The position numbers and the translations under genes were made by a program. Shown in pieces: positions 34,910-43,862 of a stretch of 62,242 nt of DNA (within the stretch, counting starts at the first letter, position 1; the number at the start of each line of letters is the position of its first letter). Source of the stretch: an uncultured Synergistales bacterium (GTDB lineage: Bacteria; Synergistota; Synergistia; Synergistales; Aminobacteriaceae); the NCBI GenBank assembly GCA_905233525.1, contig CAJOEW010000010.1:1-62242 (forward strand). The letters are read 5' to 3'. Under the pieces are notes generated by a model. The model was not told where the DNA came from. It saw only the letters and a list, made by a program, of their open reading frames with translations, and ran no database searches.

Positions 34910-35812
34910 TTGAGCATAAAATATAAAATTAAGCTGTGTGTTAAAAAAATTTTGGTGTTTATATTTTCAGCCGTGTATTATTTTTCAAAAGAGCCTAAAA
35001 AATTTAAATACAGTCTCGCAATTTCCGCCATTATGAAAAATGAAGGCGCATATCTTGATGAATGGATTAAATATCATATTTGCGCAGGCGTTGAAAAATT
35101 TTATTTGTACGATAATGAAAGCAGCGATAATACACATGAAATCCTTGAGCCTTATATAAAATCCGGTATAGTCGAATTAAAATATTTTCCTGGCAAAACT
35201 AAACAGCTCGCTGCATATCGTGACGCAATTAAAAATCATAAACACGAATGCGAATTTATGGCCATGATTGATTGTGATGAGTTTATAAGGCCGATTGAAC
35301 AGGATAAAAATATTTATGACGTTGTTAAAAATATAATTCCTCCGAAAAATAAACGTGTTGCAGGTTTAGCTGTTGGCTGGCGTTTATTTGGTTCGTCCGG
35401 CTACGTAAAAACACCTACGGGGGGGGGGGTACTAAGCAATTTTTTACACCGCGAAACAGATGAACATAATACCGCCGGAGATGTACCTGTCAAAGTAATT
35501 GTTAATCCAAGACGAATTTTTTTATTCGCAAATCCTCATGTTCCACTATTTGAATACGGAAATATATTTTATGTGATAGATCAATACGGTAATAAAATTC
35601 ATGACGAAATAAATCACGTAATACCTTCAAAAATTTGCATACACCATTATTTTACAAAGTCAAAAGAAGAATTTTTAATCAAACGTGCACGAGGCAGAGC
35701 TGACATTGACGAAATAAGATCGCTGCAGGATTTTGAACACTTTGATTTTAATGATGTGTATGACGACTCAATGCTGTTCTATGTGGAAAAAATTAAACGC
35801 CTAACAAAATAA
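34910..35812 (+). CDS. GT92-family glycosyltransferase with an internal poly-G tract (phase-variable, now in frame)
   Basis: The 300-residue protein is a GT92/DUF23-type glycosyltransferase. Marks are AISAIMKNEGAYLDEWIKYH, GVEKFYLYDNESSDNTHE, the metal-binding MIDCDEFI, GWRLFGSSGY and ICIHHYFTKSKEEF. It should add a sugar to a surface glycan in the cytoplasm. TTG 34910 follows AAAGGAGC; the tracked start 21 codons earlier has no such site. An 11-G run inside the gene encodes TGGGV in the conserved segment between GSSGY and NFLHR. A change of one or two G would truncate the protein. Confidence 0.85.
   Translation: MSIKYKIKLCVKKILVFIFSAVYYFSKEPKKFKYSLAISAIMKNEGAYLDEWIKYHICAGVEKFYLYDNESSDNTHEILEPYIKSGIVELKYFPGKTKQLAAYRDAIKNHKHECEFMAMIDCDEFIRPIEQDKNIYDVVKNIIPPKNKRVAGLAVGWRLFGSSGYVKTPTGGGVLSNFLHRETDEHNTAGDVPVKVIVNPRRIFLFANPHVPLFEYGNIFYVIDQYGNKIHDEINHVIPSKICIHHYFTKSKEEFLIKRARGRADIDEIRSLQDFEHFDFNDVYDDSMLFYVEKIKRLTK
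35419..35429 (+). repeat. Homopolymer tract G11 inside the GT92 gene
   Basis: Eleven consecutive G lie within the coding frame of a low-GC gene. Present length keeps the frame open to 35812. Confidence 0.9.
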
Positions 35813-35866
35813 TAATACGGTCATAGAAAAAGGAGGCGCGCAAAAAAACGTTCCTCCTGATTATTT

Positions 35867-37048
35867 TTAATATACATCAGCATATCTCAAGCCGCTTACT
35901 TTTATCGTGTCCATATGTCTGTATTTTTTATCACGCACTTCAACTATATAAGCATTACGCTTCGCCGGACGGTGTAAAGTCGGATTGATGTCTAGTGTTT
36001 GATTGCCGAATGTTATTCCTTTTACTCGCTCAAGATTTCGTAATAAATTATTCCTCGGCATTTCGTTAACTGGTTGCGGAAGCGAGTTAATACCTTTTTG
36101 CAGCCATTCAACTAACGCAATAGCACGGCCTGCAGCTACGTTATCCATTATGGCAATTGCACGAGTGTTCCAGATTTTGCGCTTAAGCTCTTCAAAACCG
36201 CCTAACTCGTTTAATTTTATATTCTGGTCAGCTAAAAGCATTCCTCTGCATGATAAATAAGCATTCTCAGGCGCTGCACAGTTCCATAAACGCCACGACG
36301 TACGCAGACGCATAAAATTACGCCATACTTCACGCGAACCCATACTCCCTAAAAATGAAACCATTACGCCCGGATTGTTTTCCTGCGATTCTATTTCTTC
36401 AGCCATCATCGTAAACGTATCACGCACCGAAGCATCAGCCCAAAACGGCATTGGCACAAATCCTCGTTTGTCGATCATGTCATAAAAAATTTTCGCCTCG
36501 CGCTCCTGATTAACTGTAAAACGACTCGCCGCTATAGCTATTCTTATATCGTTCTTGTCAAATAATTTTTTAGCATACTCGGCAAAAGCTTCACACCTGT
36601 AATCACGAAATAAATCAAGCGCAAATATATTAAATAACGGTTTGCCTTTTGGATCAATTAAAACATTTTCACCGCCAGCTAAAAATAAAGGCACGTTCAC
36701 TTTTGAAAGCTTGTTAATTAAAATTTTATCGCCTTCGCTGTTCGAAAAACTCATCACGGCTATAACACGGTTATTGATCGGAATTTCCAATCTGTTTAAA
36801 TTTTTATCATCAGGCAATAACAAACGGTTGAACTTAACATCATGTCCGCCGGCTCCTGAACTGCTTGATGCTATCTCGCGCTCGCACCATGCTAAGGCGT
36901 TGCTGATCGAATGCCCTGGCTCAACGTCCCAACCTGAATCAGGCGGTATAACTATTACTTCCCATTCCCATGAATGTTTTAAATCAAGTGCGTATGAATT
37001 TCCGAAAAGCGTTAATAAAATTATTAAGACAGAAAAAAATTTACGCAT
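35867..37048 (-). CDS. Exported periplasmic binding protein, type 1 fold (LivJ-like)
   Basis: The 393-residue protein has a signal peptide (FFSVLIILLTLFGNSYA) and a Peripla_BP_6-like body. It includes an early strand with RVIAVMSFSNSEGDKILI, the KVNVPLFLAGGENVL hinge strand, FRDYRCEAFAEYAKKLF and a late ITFGNQTLDINPTLHRPAKRNAYI segment seen in branched-chain amino-acid-type receptors. No permease gene is adjacent. The ligand is unknown. A terminator-like region was not clear downstream, and the next gene upstream is a phosphatase 39 bases away. Confidence 0.65.
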   Translation of the reverse strand: MRKFFSVLIILLTLFGNSYALDLKHSWEWEVIVIPPDSGWDVEPGHSISNALAWCEREIASSSSGAGGHDVKFNRLLLPDDKNLNRLEIPINNRVIAVMSFSNSEGDKILINKLSKVNVPLFLAGGENVLIDPKGKPLFNIFALDLFRDYRCEAFAEYAKKLFDKNDIRIAIAASRFTVNQEREAKIFYDMIDKRGFVPMPFWADASVRDTFTMMAEEIESQENNPGVMVSFLGSMGSREVWRNFMRLRTSWRLWNCAAPENAYLSCRGMLLADQNIKLNELGGFEELKRKIWNTRAIAIMDNVAAGRAIALVEWLQKGINSLPQPVNEMPRNNLLRNLERVKGITFGNQTLDINPTLHRPAKRNAYIVEVRDKKYRHMDTIKVSGLRYADVY

Positions 37049-37086
37049 AAAAAATTTTAATCCTTTCTCACGTGATATATATATAT

Positions 37087-37737
37087 TTATTCATTCCAGA
37101 CAGGCAAATTTTTTCCGGCTTCACCTGCTCGAATATGTAAATCATCGTTAGCAAATATTAACCATGGACGGCCTGAACGCATTTCGATTCCTGACATACC
37201 GCAATTTGAAATTTCATTGTTCCAAACTTTATGAGGATTAAAGCCCAACAAAACAGAATACAACGCACGCATTATTCCGCCGTGTGAAATTACGATTATA
37301 TTTTTTTGCTGGCCGTCAAGAATTGTTTTTACTGCACGCGACAATCTGTTATAAAGTTTTTCCCAGGTCTCAGCTCCTGGCGGCATGTTGAAAAAAGGAT
37401 CGGCTCGCCATTTTGAAAATAATTCGCGCTGCTCTGTCTGTAATGCTTTGATTGAATGGCCTTCCCATGTACCGAAATTTATTTCTTGTAATTCAGGTAA
37501 TGCTATAACGTCAATATTTCTCGCACGCGCAATTACTTGAGATGTATACATAGCACGATCTAAAGGACTTGAATAAATTATTTCAAACGGCCACGAAGCA
37601 AGACGATCCGCAAGAGCTTGAGCTTGTGATTTGCCTATGTCTGTTAATTTTGTATTAGTCTTGCCCTGAAATTTATATTCTAAATTCCATTCGGTCTGAC
37701 CATGACGCGCTAATAAAATTCTTGTTGTACCGGCCAC
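37087..37737 (-). CDS. Histidine phosphatase family protein
   Basis: The 216-residue protein has the LLARHGQTEWN motif with the catalytic His, the second Arg/Glu region (SSPLDRAMYTSQVI, LQEINFGTWEGHS) and the distal VISHGGIMRAL His. Members include phosphoglycerate mutase-like enzymes and alpha-ribazole phosphatase (CobC). With cobalamin genes in the window CobC is possible but not shown. GTG 37737 follows AAAGGAG, giving a start just before RILLARHG. A TATAAT-GCGG promoter element lies at 37783-37792 on this strand. Confidence 0.85.
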   Translation of the reverse strand: MAGTTRILLARHGQTEWNLEYKFQGKTNTKLTDIGKSQAQALADRLASWPFEIIYSSPLDRAMYTSQVIARARNIDVIALPELQEINFGTWEGHSIKALQTEQRELFSKWRADPFFNMPPGAETWEKLYNRLSRAVKTILDGQQKNIIVISHGGIMRALYSVLLGFNPHKVWNNEISNCGMSGIEMRSGRPWLIFANDDLHIRAGEAGKNLPVWNE

Positions 37738-37925
37738 GCTTTTTTTATCTCCTTTCAAATTTGATGACGGGTTTAATTGCGTCCGCATTATAGCATTTAC
37801 AAGCGCGTTAATAATGTGTGTTTGAACGTGTTCATGAATTATTCAAGAGCCGGTATTTTTTTTCATGATATATAATTATCGCGTTTGTTCAGATTTTTTT
37901 TAACAAGGAGATTTTTTTATACATT

Positions 37926-38595
37926 ATGCAGGACGTTCAGAAGCTCGAACAGATTTACGAAGGTAAGGCCAAAAAAGTTTTCAAGACTTCAGATCCTGAT
38001 CTCTTCATCGTTGAATATAAGGATGACGCTACAGCCTTTAACGGACTCAAAAAAGGCACGATCGCAGGTAAAGGCGTTATCAATAATAAAATGAGTAATA
38101 TTATGTTCAAAATTATGGAGCAAAACGGAATTGAAACGCACTTCGTAAAAGAATTAAGCGATCGCGAAACACTTGTAAAAGCCGTTAAGATCGTTCCGCT
38201 TGAAATAATAATCAGAAATATCGCTGTTAAAAAATACCACGCTCGAATTTGCACTCAAGAACGACGAATTAAACGATCCGTTGATAAATAATTATCATAT
38301 TACGGCGCTCGGAGTTGCTGACGAAAACGAATTAAAGCAAATTTCAGACATGGCCTTTAAAGTTAATGATGTCATGAAAAAATTTTTTGAGGGCATAAAA
38401 ATTAAACTCGTTGATTTTAAAATTGAGGCCGGACGATTCAAAAATAAAATCATTCTCGCTGATGAAATATCGCCTGATACCTGCAGATTCTGGGATGCTG
38501 AGACAAATGAGAAATTAGATAAAGACCGCTTCAGACGCGATTTAGGCAATGTTGAAGAAGCTTATCAGGAAATTTTCAAGAGAATAAATAAATAA
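37926..38595 (+). pseudogene. purC: SAICAR synthetase PurC, internally deleted and frameshifted
   Basis: PurC joins aspartate to CAIR in purine synthesis. The first ORF (37926-38291) matches from [13 protein letters not shown] through [22 protein letters not shown] and [12 protein letters not shown], then turns to noise ([10 protein letters not shown]). The second frame resumes at about 38229 with [17 protein letters not shown] and runs to [11 protein letters not shown] at 38595. The expected loop between RNIA and LEF, which holds the GS..KR substrate region, is missing. Total length is not a multiple of three, so about 44, 47 or 50 bases are lost. The stop overlaps purF by one base. It is either a true pseudogene or an assembly error. 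Confidence 0.85.
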
Positions 38596-39974
38596 TGCCT
38601 GACGATAAATTACACGAAGAATGCGGCGTTATCGGTGTATACAGAGATGAAAATGACGCTGCACCATTGATTTATTACGGGTTATATGCGTTACAGCACA
38701 GAGGCCAGGAAAGTGCGGGCATAGCTTCAAATTTGAACGGCGCTATAAATCCTTATAAAGATCTTGGATTGGCCGGTGAAGTTTTTCGAGGCGATATACT
38801 TTCAAAATTAAACGGCAATATCGCGATCGGCCACGTCAGATATTCAACAGCAGGCGAACACGATTTAAGAAGCGCCCAGCCATTGACAGCACGCTGCAGA
38901 CTTGGTGATATATCGCTCGCTCATAATGGTAATTTAGTAAACGCCGAAAGCCTGAAAGAAATTTTAACCGATCAAGGCATGATATTTCAAACAACAAGCG
39001 ACTCTGAAGCAATATTAAATCTAATCTGCCAATACGGAGGCGCTCACAGTATAGAAGCAGGAATTAAAAACGCTATGCACTTAATGAAAGGCGCTTATGT
39101 TCTTGTTATAACGATCGGAAATAAATTGATAGGCGTTCGTGATCCTTATGGACTTCATCCGCTCTGTATAGGTAAATTAAAAGACGGCTGGGTGTTGAGT
39201 TCTGAAAGCTGTGCCTTTGAAGCTCTTGATGCTGAATTTGTTCGAGATGTACTGCCAGGCGAAATAATTATCATTGATGAAAACGGATTACATAATATTG
39301 AGCCGTCAGGCTGGTGTAAAAAAAATTTATGCGTTTTTGAGCTTGTATATTTCGCACGTCCTGACAGTATTTTAGACGGCGTGAGCGTTTATGATTTCAG
39401 ACGTACCTGCGGAATGTTGTTAGCTTCTCAAAATAAAATCGATGCTGATTTAGTCATGGCCATTCCTGATTCCGGTATACCTGCAGCGATCGGATATGCA
39501 GAAGCTTCAGGAATTCCATACGGCGAAGGACTGATCAAGAATAAATATATGGGACGTACTTTCATTCAACCTACTCAGGAAATGCGCGAAAATGCCGTAC
39601 GGATAAAATTATCAGTCATAAGAAAAAATATCGAAGGCCGCCGCGTTATAGTTATCGATGATTCAATTGTGCGAGGAACTACAATTAAGCGGATAGTTAA
39701 AAATCTTCGTGAGGCAGGAGCGGTTGAGATACATGTCTGTTCAGCTTCACCGGCTGTAAAATTTCCGTGTTATTTTGGAATTGATACGCCTTACCGTGAT
39801 CGTTTAATAGCCGTTCAGAAATCACAGGCCGAAATTTGCGAATATATAGACGCTGACAGTTTAACGTATTTGAGTGAAGAGAATTTGTTAAAAGCTTGCG
39901 GCGGTGATCTCTATTGTAAAGCATGTTTTGACGGTAATTATCCCATGGAAGTGCCTTTGAGCGCTAAATCATGA
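38595..39974 (+). CDS. purF: Amidophosphoribosyltransferase
   Basis: The 459-residue enzyme makes phosphoribosylamine, the first step of purine synthesis. The Ntn-type glutaminase half begins HEECGVIGVY with the nucleophile Cys preceded by a short propeptide, followed by HRGQESAGIAS and GHVRYSTAG. The PRPP loop is IDDSIVRGTT. Cys residues at SPAVKFPCYFGID and ACGGDLYCKACF fit the Fe-S cluster form known in Bacillus. Its ATG shares one base with the purC stop (TAATG), so translation is coupled to a damaged gene. Confidence 0.95.
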   Translation: MPDDKLHEECGVIGVYRDENDAAPLIYYGLYALQHRGQESAGIASNLNGAINPYKDLGLAGEVFRGDILSKLNGNIAIGHVRYSTAGEHDLRSAQPLTARCRLGDISLAHNGNLVNAESLKEILTDQGMIFQTTSDSEAILNLICQYGGAHSIEAGIKNAMHLMKGAYVLVITIGNKLIGVRDPYGLHPLCIGKLKDGWVLSSESCAFEALDAEFVRDVLPGEIIIIDENGLHNIEPSGWCKKNLCVFELVYFARPDSILDGVSVYDFRRTCGMLLASQNKIDADLVMAIPDSGIPAAIGYAEASGIPYGEGLIKNKYMGRTFIQPTQEMRENAVRIKLSVIRKNIEGRRVIVIDDSIVRGTTIKRIVKNLREAGAVEIHVCSASPAVKFPCYFGIDTPYRDRLIAVQKSQAEICEYIDADSLTYLSEENLLKACGGDLYCKACFDGNYPMEVPLSAKS

Positions 39975-39994
39975 TAAAATAGCTTGAAAATTTT

Positions 39995-40078
39995 GCGGAG
40001 GTGGCGAAATGGCAGACGCGCTAGACTTAGGATCTAGTGTCTTACGGCGTAGGGGTTCAAGTCCCCTCTTCCGCACCA
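39995..40078 (+). tRNA. tRNA-Leu (anticodon UAG)
   Basis: The sequence folds as a class II tRNA. The acceptor GCGGAGG pairs with CTTCCGC, the anticodon arm is CTAGA-CTTAGGA-TCTAG with TAG, a variable arm follows, the T-arm contains GGTTCAAGTCC, and CCA is encoded. It lies 20 bases after purF. Confidence 0.95.
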
Positions 40079-40093
40079 AATATAAAAATAATG

Positions 40094-40126
40094 CCTGCTC
40101 TTGATTTTATACAAGGCAGGTTTTTT
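40094..40126 (+). terminator. Rho-independent terminator after tRNA-Leu
   Basis: A CCTGC(T)CTTG/CAAGGCAGG stem with one bulge is followed by a T run. Confidence 0.8.
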
Positions 40127-40153
40127 GTGAGCTTCTTTATAAAATTCAGCGCG

Positions 40154-40687
40154 TTAATTTTTCATCAAGGCTGATCCGGCGTTCCAAGCTTGACCGATCT
40201 TTTCACCCATTTTGTAATAACCGTTCTGGAATTGATCGAAGGCGAAAGCATTTAATTTTTCAGGCTCTACTTTACCTTTTTCGTTAATAACTTTTTCATC
40301 AGCGCTTACGTTAACTATTTTTCCGATTACGCAATAAAAATTCTTGATGTCGATTATGTCAAATAATTCGCATTCCATTGCAAGCGGAAAATCTGTGATG
40401 ATCGGCGCGTTAACATGTTCGGACTTATCCTGGTGCAGTTTAATACCGACAAAATCAGCCTCAGCAATGTGATCAACATCAGCAAGACTCACCGTGAAAG
40501 CTTTTGATATTTTTATGCCCTGTGTAGTTTTATGATCTTCATGAATAAATAATGCGATCTTATCAACGTCGCAAATTTGTCCCCACGCAGCATTCATAAT
40601 ACATACTTTTTTATCTTCGTCATACGACGCAACCATTAACACAGGCATAGGAAATACTGCCGGAATAGCTCCCAAATCTTTTCTCAA
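40154..40687 (-). CDS. Flavin reductase-like (flavoredoxin-type) FMN-binding protein
   Basis: The 177-residue protein belongs to the flavin reductase/flavoredoxin family: PMPVLMVASYDEDKKVCIMNAAWGQICD at the start, then a KISKAFTVSLAD strand and MECELFDIIDIKNFYCVIGKI. Members bind FMN and move electrons between NAD(P)H or ferredoxin and flavin. TTG 40687 follows AAAGGAG. It stands alone and convergent to tRNA-Leu. The electron partner is unknown. Confidence 0.83.
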   Translation of the reverse strand: MRKDLGAIPAVFPMPVLMVASYDEDKKVCIMNAAWGQICDVDKIALFIHEDHKTTQGIKISKAFTVSLADVDHIAEADFVGIKLHQDKSEHVNAPIITDFPLAMECELFDIIDIKNFYCVIGKIVNVSADEKVINEKGKVEPEKLNAFAFDQFQNGYYKMGEKIGQAWNAGSALMKN

Positions 40688-40763
40688 TTTAACTGCACTC
40701 CTTTTGAAAATTATATTTAAGCAGATATTTTACACGCTCGCTCAAATATATTAACGATAATTT

Positions 40764-40792
40764 TTAACATGGCCTCATTTAAATGCTAGAAT
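40764..40792 (+). promoter_or_regulatory. Sigma-70-type promoter of the NSS transporter gene
   Basis: TTAACA and TAGAAT boxes are 17 bases apart, with a TG one base before the -10, and ACGCGCG follows directly. It lies about 50 bases before the gene. Confidence 0.65.
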
Positions 40793-40843
40793 ACGCGCGA
40801 TTAAACTAGCGTTTAATAATTTTAGACGGAGGAATTTTTTTTT

Positions 40844-42220
40844 ATGAATGAAGAAAAAACACGAGAGAGTTTAGCAAGCCGGTTAGGATTCATTTTTTTG
40901 TCGGCAGGCTGTGCAATTGGTTTAGGTAATGTTTGGCGTTTCCCTTTCATTACTGGTAAATACGGCGGAGCTGCTTTTGTGCTGCTTTATATAATTTGTC
41001 TTATTATGTTCGTAATGCCTGTCATGGTAATGGAATTCGCTGTAGGCCGTGCTTCGCAGTTAAGTTCTACGAGATCATTTAAAGCTTTACGCCCTGAACA
41101 TGGTATCTGGTCAATATGGGGATATATCGGCTGGCTCGGAAATTTAATTTTAATGATGTATTACACCGTTGTAACAGGCTGGCTGCTTGCTTATATGTAT
41201 AATGCCGCGATCGGAAGCTTTGATAATATTTCAGCACATGCCGCCGGAGAATTTTTCGCTGCGTTATTATCAAGTCCGACTAGTTTAATTTTATGGATGG
41301 CGTTAGCTGTAATTATAGGCAGTGCGATTTGTTTCAGCAGTTTACGTTCAGGCGTTGAATCCATTACGAAAATAATGATGACATGTTTGCTTGTTATAAT
41401 GATCGTGTTGGCTGTACGAGCTTTAACGCTGCCAGGCTCACAAAAAGGACTTGAATTTTATTTAAAACCTGACTTCGATAAAATGTTCAAATACGGATTC
41501 GGCGAGACTTTATATTCAGCAATGGGCCAAGCGTTTTTTACATTAAGCGTCGGTATCGGCTCAATGGCAATTTTTGGAAGTTATATATCGCGTGAAAGAT
41601 CATTGACCGGTGAAAGTTTAATAGTTACGTCATTAGATACTTTCGTAGCACTTACAGCCGGTTTAATAATTTTCCCGACATGTTTTGCATACGGCATAGA
41701 ACCGGACGCAGGACCAGGCTTATTATTTGTAACGCTGCCTGAAACTTTCAGCAATATGCCTTTAGGCCGTTTATGGTGTGCATTATTTTTCTTATTTATG
41801 AGTTTCGCAGCGCTTTCAACCGTTGTAGCAGTCTTTGAAAATCTCATAGCCGGTCTTATGGATATGTTCAAATGGCCGCGTCAGAAGGCATGTTTTTTCG
41901 TTATGCTTTTAGTATTTATTTTATCTGTTCCGTGCGCATTAGGTTTTAATTTATGGGCAAATGTGAAAATCGGCAGTGCAGGTATTCTCGATATTGAAGA
42001 CTTTATAGTGAGTAATAATCTTCTGCCGTTCGGTGCGATAATATATTTATTATTCTGTACAACGCGTTACGGCTGGGGATGGGATGCATTTGTTAAAGAA
42101 GCTGACGAAGGCGAAGGCATTAAATTTCCTGCGTTTTTGAGGCTGTATTTTAAATACGTCGTGCCTGTTATCATGTTAATAATATTTGCGCTTGGTTATT
42201 ACGAAGTGTTTTCAAAATAA
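40844..42220 (+). CDS. Sodium-dependent neurotransmitter:sodium symporter family transporter
   Basis: The 458-residue membrane protein is an NSS/SNF transporter (LeuT/MhsT type). TM1 carries GFIFLSAGCAIGLGNVWRFPF with the sodium and substrate site, followed by NGG-like GKYGGAAFVLLY and about 11 helices. Such proteins take up amino acids with sodium. It has a good GGAGG site and its own promoter. The short, 11-helix length is common in bacteria. The substrate is likely a hydrophobic or aromatic amino acid, by family only. Confidence 0.92.
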   Translation: MNEEKTRESLASRLGFIFLSAGCAIGLGNVWRFPFITGKYGGAAFVLLYIICLIMFVMPVMVMEFAVGRASQLSSTRSFKALRPEHGIWSIWGYIGWLGNLILMMYYTVVTGWLLAYMYNAAIGSFDNISAHAAGEFFAALLSSPTSLILWMALAVIIGSAICFSSLRSGVESITKIMMTCLLVIMIVLAVRALTLPGSQKGLEFYLKPDFDKMFKYGFGETLYSAMGQAFFTLSVGIGSMAIFGSYISRERSLTGESLIVTSLDTFVALTAGLIIFPTCFAYGIEPDAGPGLLFVTLPETFSNMPLGRLWCALFFLFMSFAALSTVVAVFENLIAGLMDMFKWPRQKACFFVMLLVFILSVPCALGFNLWANVKIGSAGILDIEDFIVSNNLLPFGAIIYLLFCTTRYGWGWDAFVKEADEGEGIKFPAFLRLYFKYVVPVIMLIIFALGYYEVFSK

Positions 42221-42356
42221 AATTTTAAATGCGATTTTAAAGCGAAATTTCAAAGAAAAAACGTATTGAAAAATTTTTTATGTGCTAAAATAACGCGCAT
42301 TAGTAAGGCCACAATTTCTAAACGGCTATAATTTTTTAACGGAGGCTTTTTATAGA

Positions 42357-42884
42357 ATGAAAAAATTTGTAGTATTAGCTTTACTTGCGGCTGTTGTTGC
42401 TTCAGCTGTTCCGGCTATGGCTTGGGACTCTAACAAGCAGAAGGCTTTAGGTCAGGATCCTAACAAAATGACATGGTATATCCTCGATTACGGTATGAAT
42501 GGCGGAATCCCTTACGCTGTTTCAAGAAAGTATTACACCAATCAGACCGAGAAAGATAAGACGATCGAGCTTCTTATGTCAAAATTCAGCATCTCACCGG
42601 AGATCGCAGGCAGCCTTTATTTCACGGAGTATGGTTACGAATTTACACCAGACGGCAAACAGTTCGCAGTAACTTATTTAAGACATTATGACATGCTCGG
42701 AAATGAGATTCACGGCACGGTTTACGAGGGTGAAAACAAAGAATTTAACGCCGTTTCAGGTTTTGTACTTCCGAAGGCTTCAAATTTAGCGCTCGGCAAA
42801 TCCATAGCTGAACCTAAGAAAACGACTGCTAAGAAAACAACGAAGAAGACAACGGCTTCAAAGGTTGTAAAGAAAAAGAAATAG
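42357..42884 (+). CDS. Secreted protein with Lys-rich tail, unknown function
   Basis: I do not recognise this 175-residue protein. It has a clear signal peptide (KKFVVLALLAAVVASAVPAMA), a body of about 125 residues rich in Tyr and Asp (MTWYILDYGMNGGIPYAVS, YFTEYGYEFTPDGKQFAV) and a tail of Lys-Thr repeats (TTAKKTTKKTTASKVVKKKK). The tail resembles histone-H1-like tails in composition. Its codon use, with more AAG and CTC, and strong terminator suggest good expression. The tail could bind anionic glycan, lipid or nucleic acid outside the cell. A TAAAAT-AACGCGC promoter element lies about 70 bases upstream. Confidence 0.7.
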   Translation: MKKFVVLALLAAVVASAVPAMAWDSNKQKALGQDPNKMTWYILDYGMNGGIPYAVSRKYYTNQTEKDKTIELLMSKFSISPEIAGSLYFTEYGYEFTPDGKQFAVTYLRHYDMLGNEIHGTVYEGENKEFNAVSGFVLPKASNLALGKSIAEPKKTTAKKTTKKTTASKVVKKKK

Positions 42885-42918
42885 CCTGATTAAATTTCCG
42901 CTGACTTTGAAATATTTG

Positions 42919-42950
42919 CTCCTTGCTTTTTATCAGCAGGGAGTTTTTTT
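42919..42950 (+). terminator. Rho-independent terminator
   Basis: A CTCCTTGC/GCAGGGAG stem (one G-U pair) is followed by a T run. Confidence 0.85.
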
Positions 42951-43007
42951 GCGCTTTGATTTTTTGTTATACTAGTTTTATTAAATTATCGAATGGAGGA
43001 ATTTTTT

Positions 43008-43862
43008 TTGAACATGAAAATTTTTGAAGCTGTCTTGTTAATTTCCGGTTGTATTTTTTTCATGGCCGGTGCTGCTTTTGCTGAAAGTGTTCACGCGCCG
43101 GAAGGTGGAAATTATCCTGCAAATGAAATTTTAAGCGGTAAGGACTCAAATAAAAATTTCCTATCAGAATTTGCAGCGACCGATCCTGAATTTGTTGAGC
43201 TGTTCGAAAATTTTGCGTTACATGAAACCGTGAGCCAGTCAAAACTTGATGATCGTACTCGTTATATGGCGGTGTTGTCAGTTTTGTTAGGCTGTCAGGG
43301 CGTTGATAATTTTAAAGCTGTTTTACCGTATGCCCTTGACGCTGATTTGACTCCTGCTGAAATAAAAGAAGTGATCTATCAGGCTGCGGCATATCTTGGA
43401 ATTGGCAGAGTATACCCGTTTTTGAGAGCGGCTAATGAAATTTTTAAATCAAGAAATATTTCGCTTCCATTGCCTGGCGCTTCGATGACGACTCCTGAAA
43501 ATCGAATCGAAAAAGGTAATCAGGCTCAAATTGATATTTTCGGCGAAGGCATGAGAAATTTTCAGAACTCAGGCTCAGAAGAAACAAGGCATATAAACCG
43601 CTGGCTTGCTGGAAATTGTTTCGGAGATTATTACACTCGTAAAGGCTTAAATTTAAAAGAGCGCGAGATGATTACGTTTTGTTTTATTGCGGCTCAAGGC
43701 GGCTGCGAACCTCAATTAACAGCTCACGCAAAAGGCAATATGAATATCGGAAATGATAAAGCGTTTTTAATTGATGTCGTCTCGCAATGTCTGCCTTATA
43801 TCGGTTATCCAAGAAGTTTAAACGCGATCACATGCATTAATAAAGCTGCGGAGGCAAAATAA
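43008..43862 (+). CDS. Exported double carboxymuconolactone decarboxylase-like protein
   Basis: The 284-residue protein has a signal peptide (LLISGCIFFMAGAAFA) and two CMD-type helical domains. The first carries TRYMAVLSVLLGCQG and the second REMITFCFIAAQGGCEPQLTAH, where paired Cys are only partly kept. The family includes decarboxylases and AhpD-like peroxidase partners. It is exported, which is unusual. GGAGG at 42995 points to TTG 43008, not the tracked ATG that overlaps the site. Its stop touches the ATG of the FGE-flavodoxin gene, so the two are co-expressed. Confidence 0.77.
   Translation: MNMKIFEAVLLISGCIFFMAGAAFAESVHAPEGGNYPANEILSGKDSNKNFLSEFAATDPEFVELFENFALHETVSQSKLDDRTRYMAVLSVLLGCQGVDNFKAVLPYALDADLTPAEIKEVIYQAAAYLGIGRVYPFLRAANEIFKSRNISLPLPGASMTTPENRIEKGNQAQIDIFGEGMRNFQNSGSEETRHINRWLAGNCFGDYYTRKGLNLKEREMITFCFIAAQGGCEPQLTAHAKGNMNIGNDKAFLIDVVSQCLPYIGYPRSLNAITCINKAAEAK

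Noticed and set aside
37074-37088. Short TA repeat between two minus-strand genes
   Set aside because: It is only about six units in an AT-rich gap at the end of a gene, with no frame to switch.
36642-37151. 169-residue plus-strand ORF
   Set aside because: It is the shadow of the minus-strand binding-protein gene; no ribosome site or family motif.
39995-40078. Possible integration site at tRNA-Leu
   Set aside because: No integrase, direct repeat of the tRNA end or foreign segment was seen beside it.
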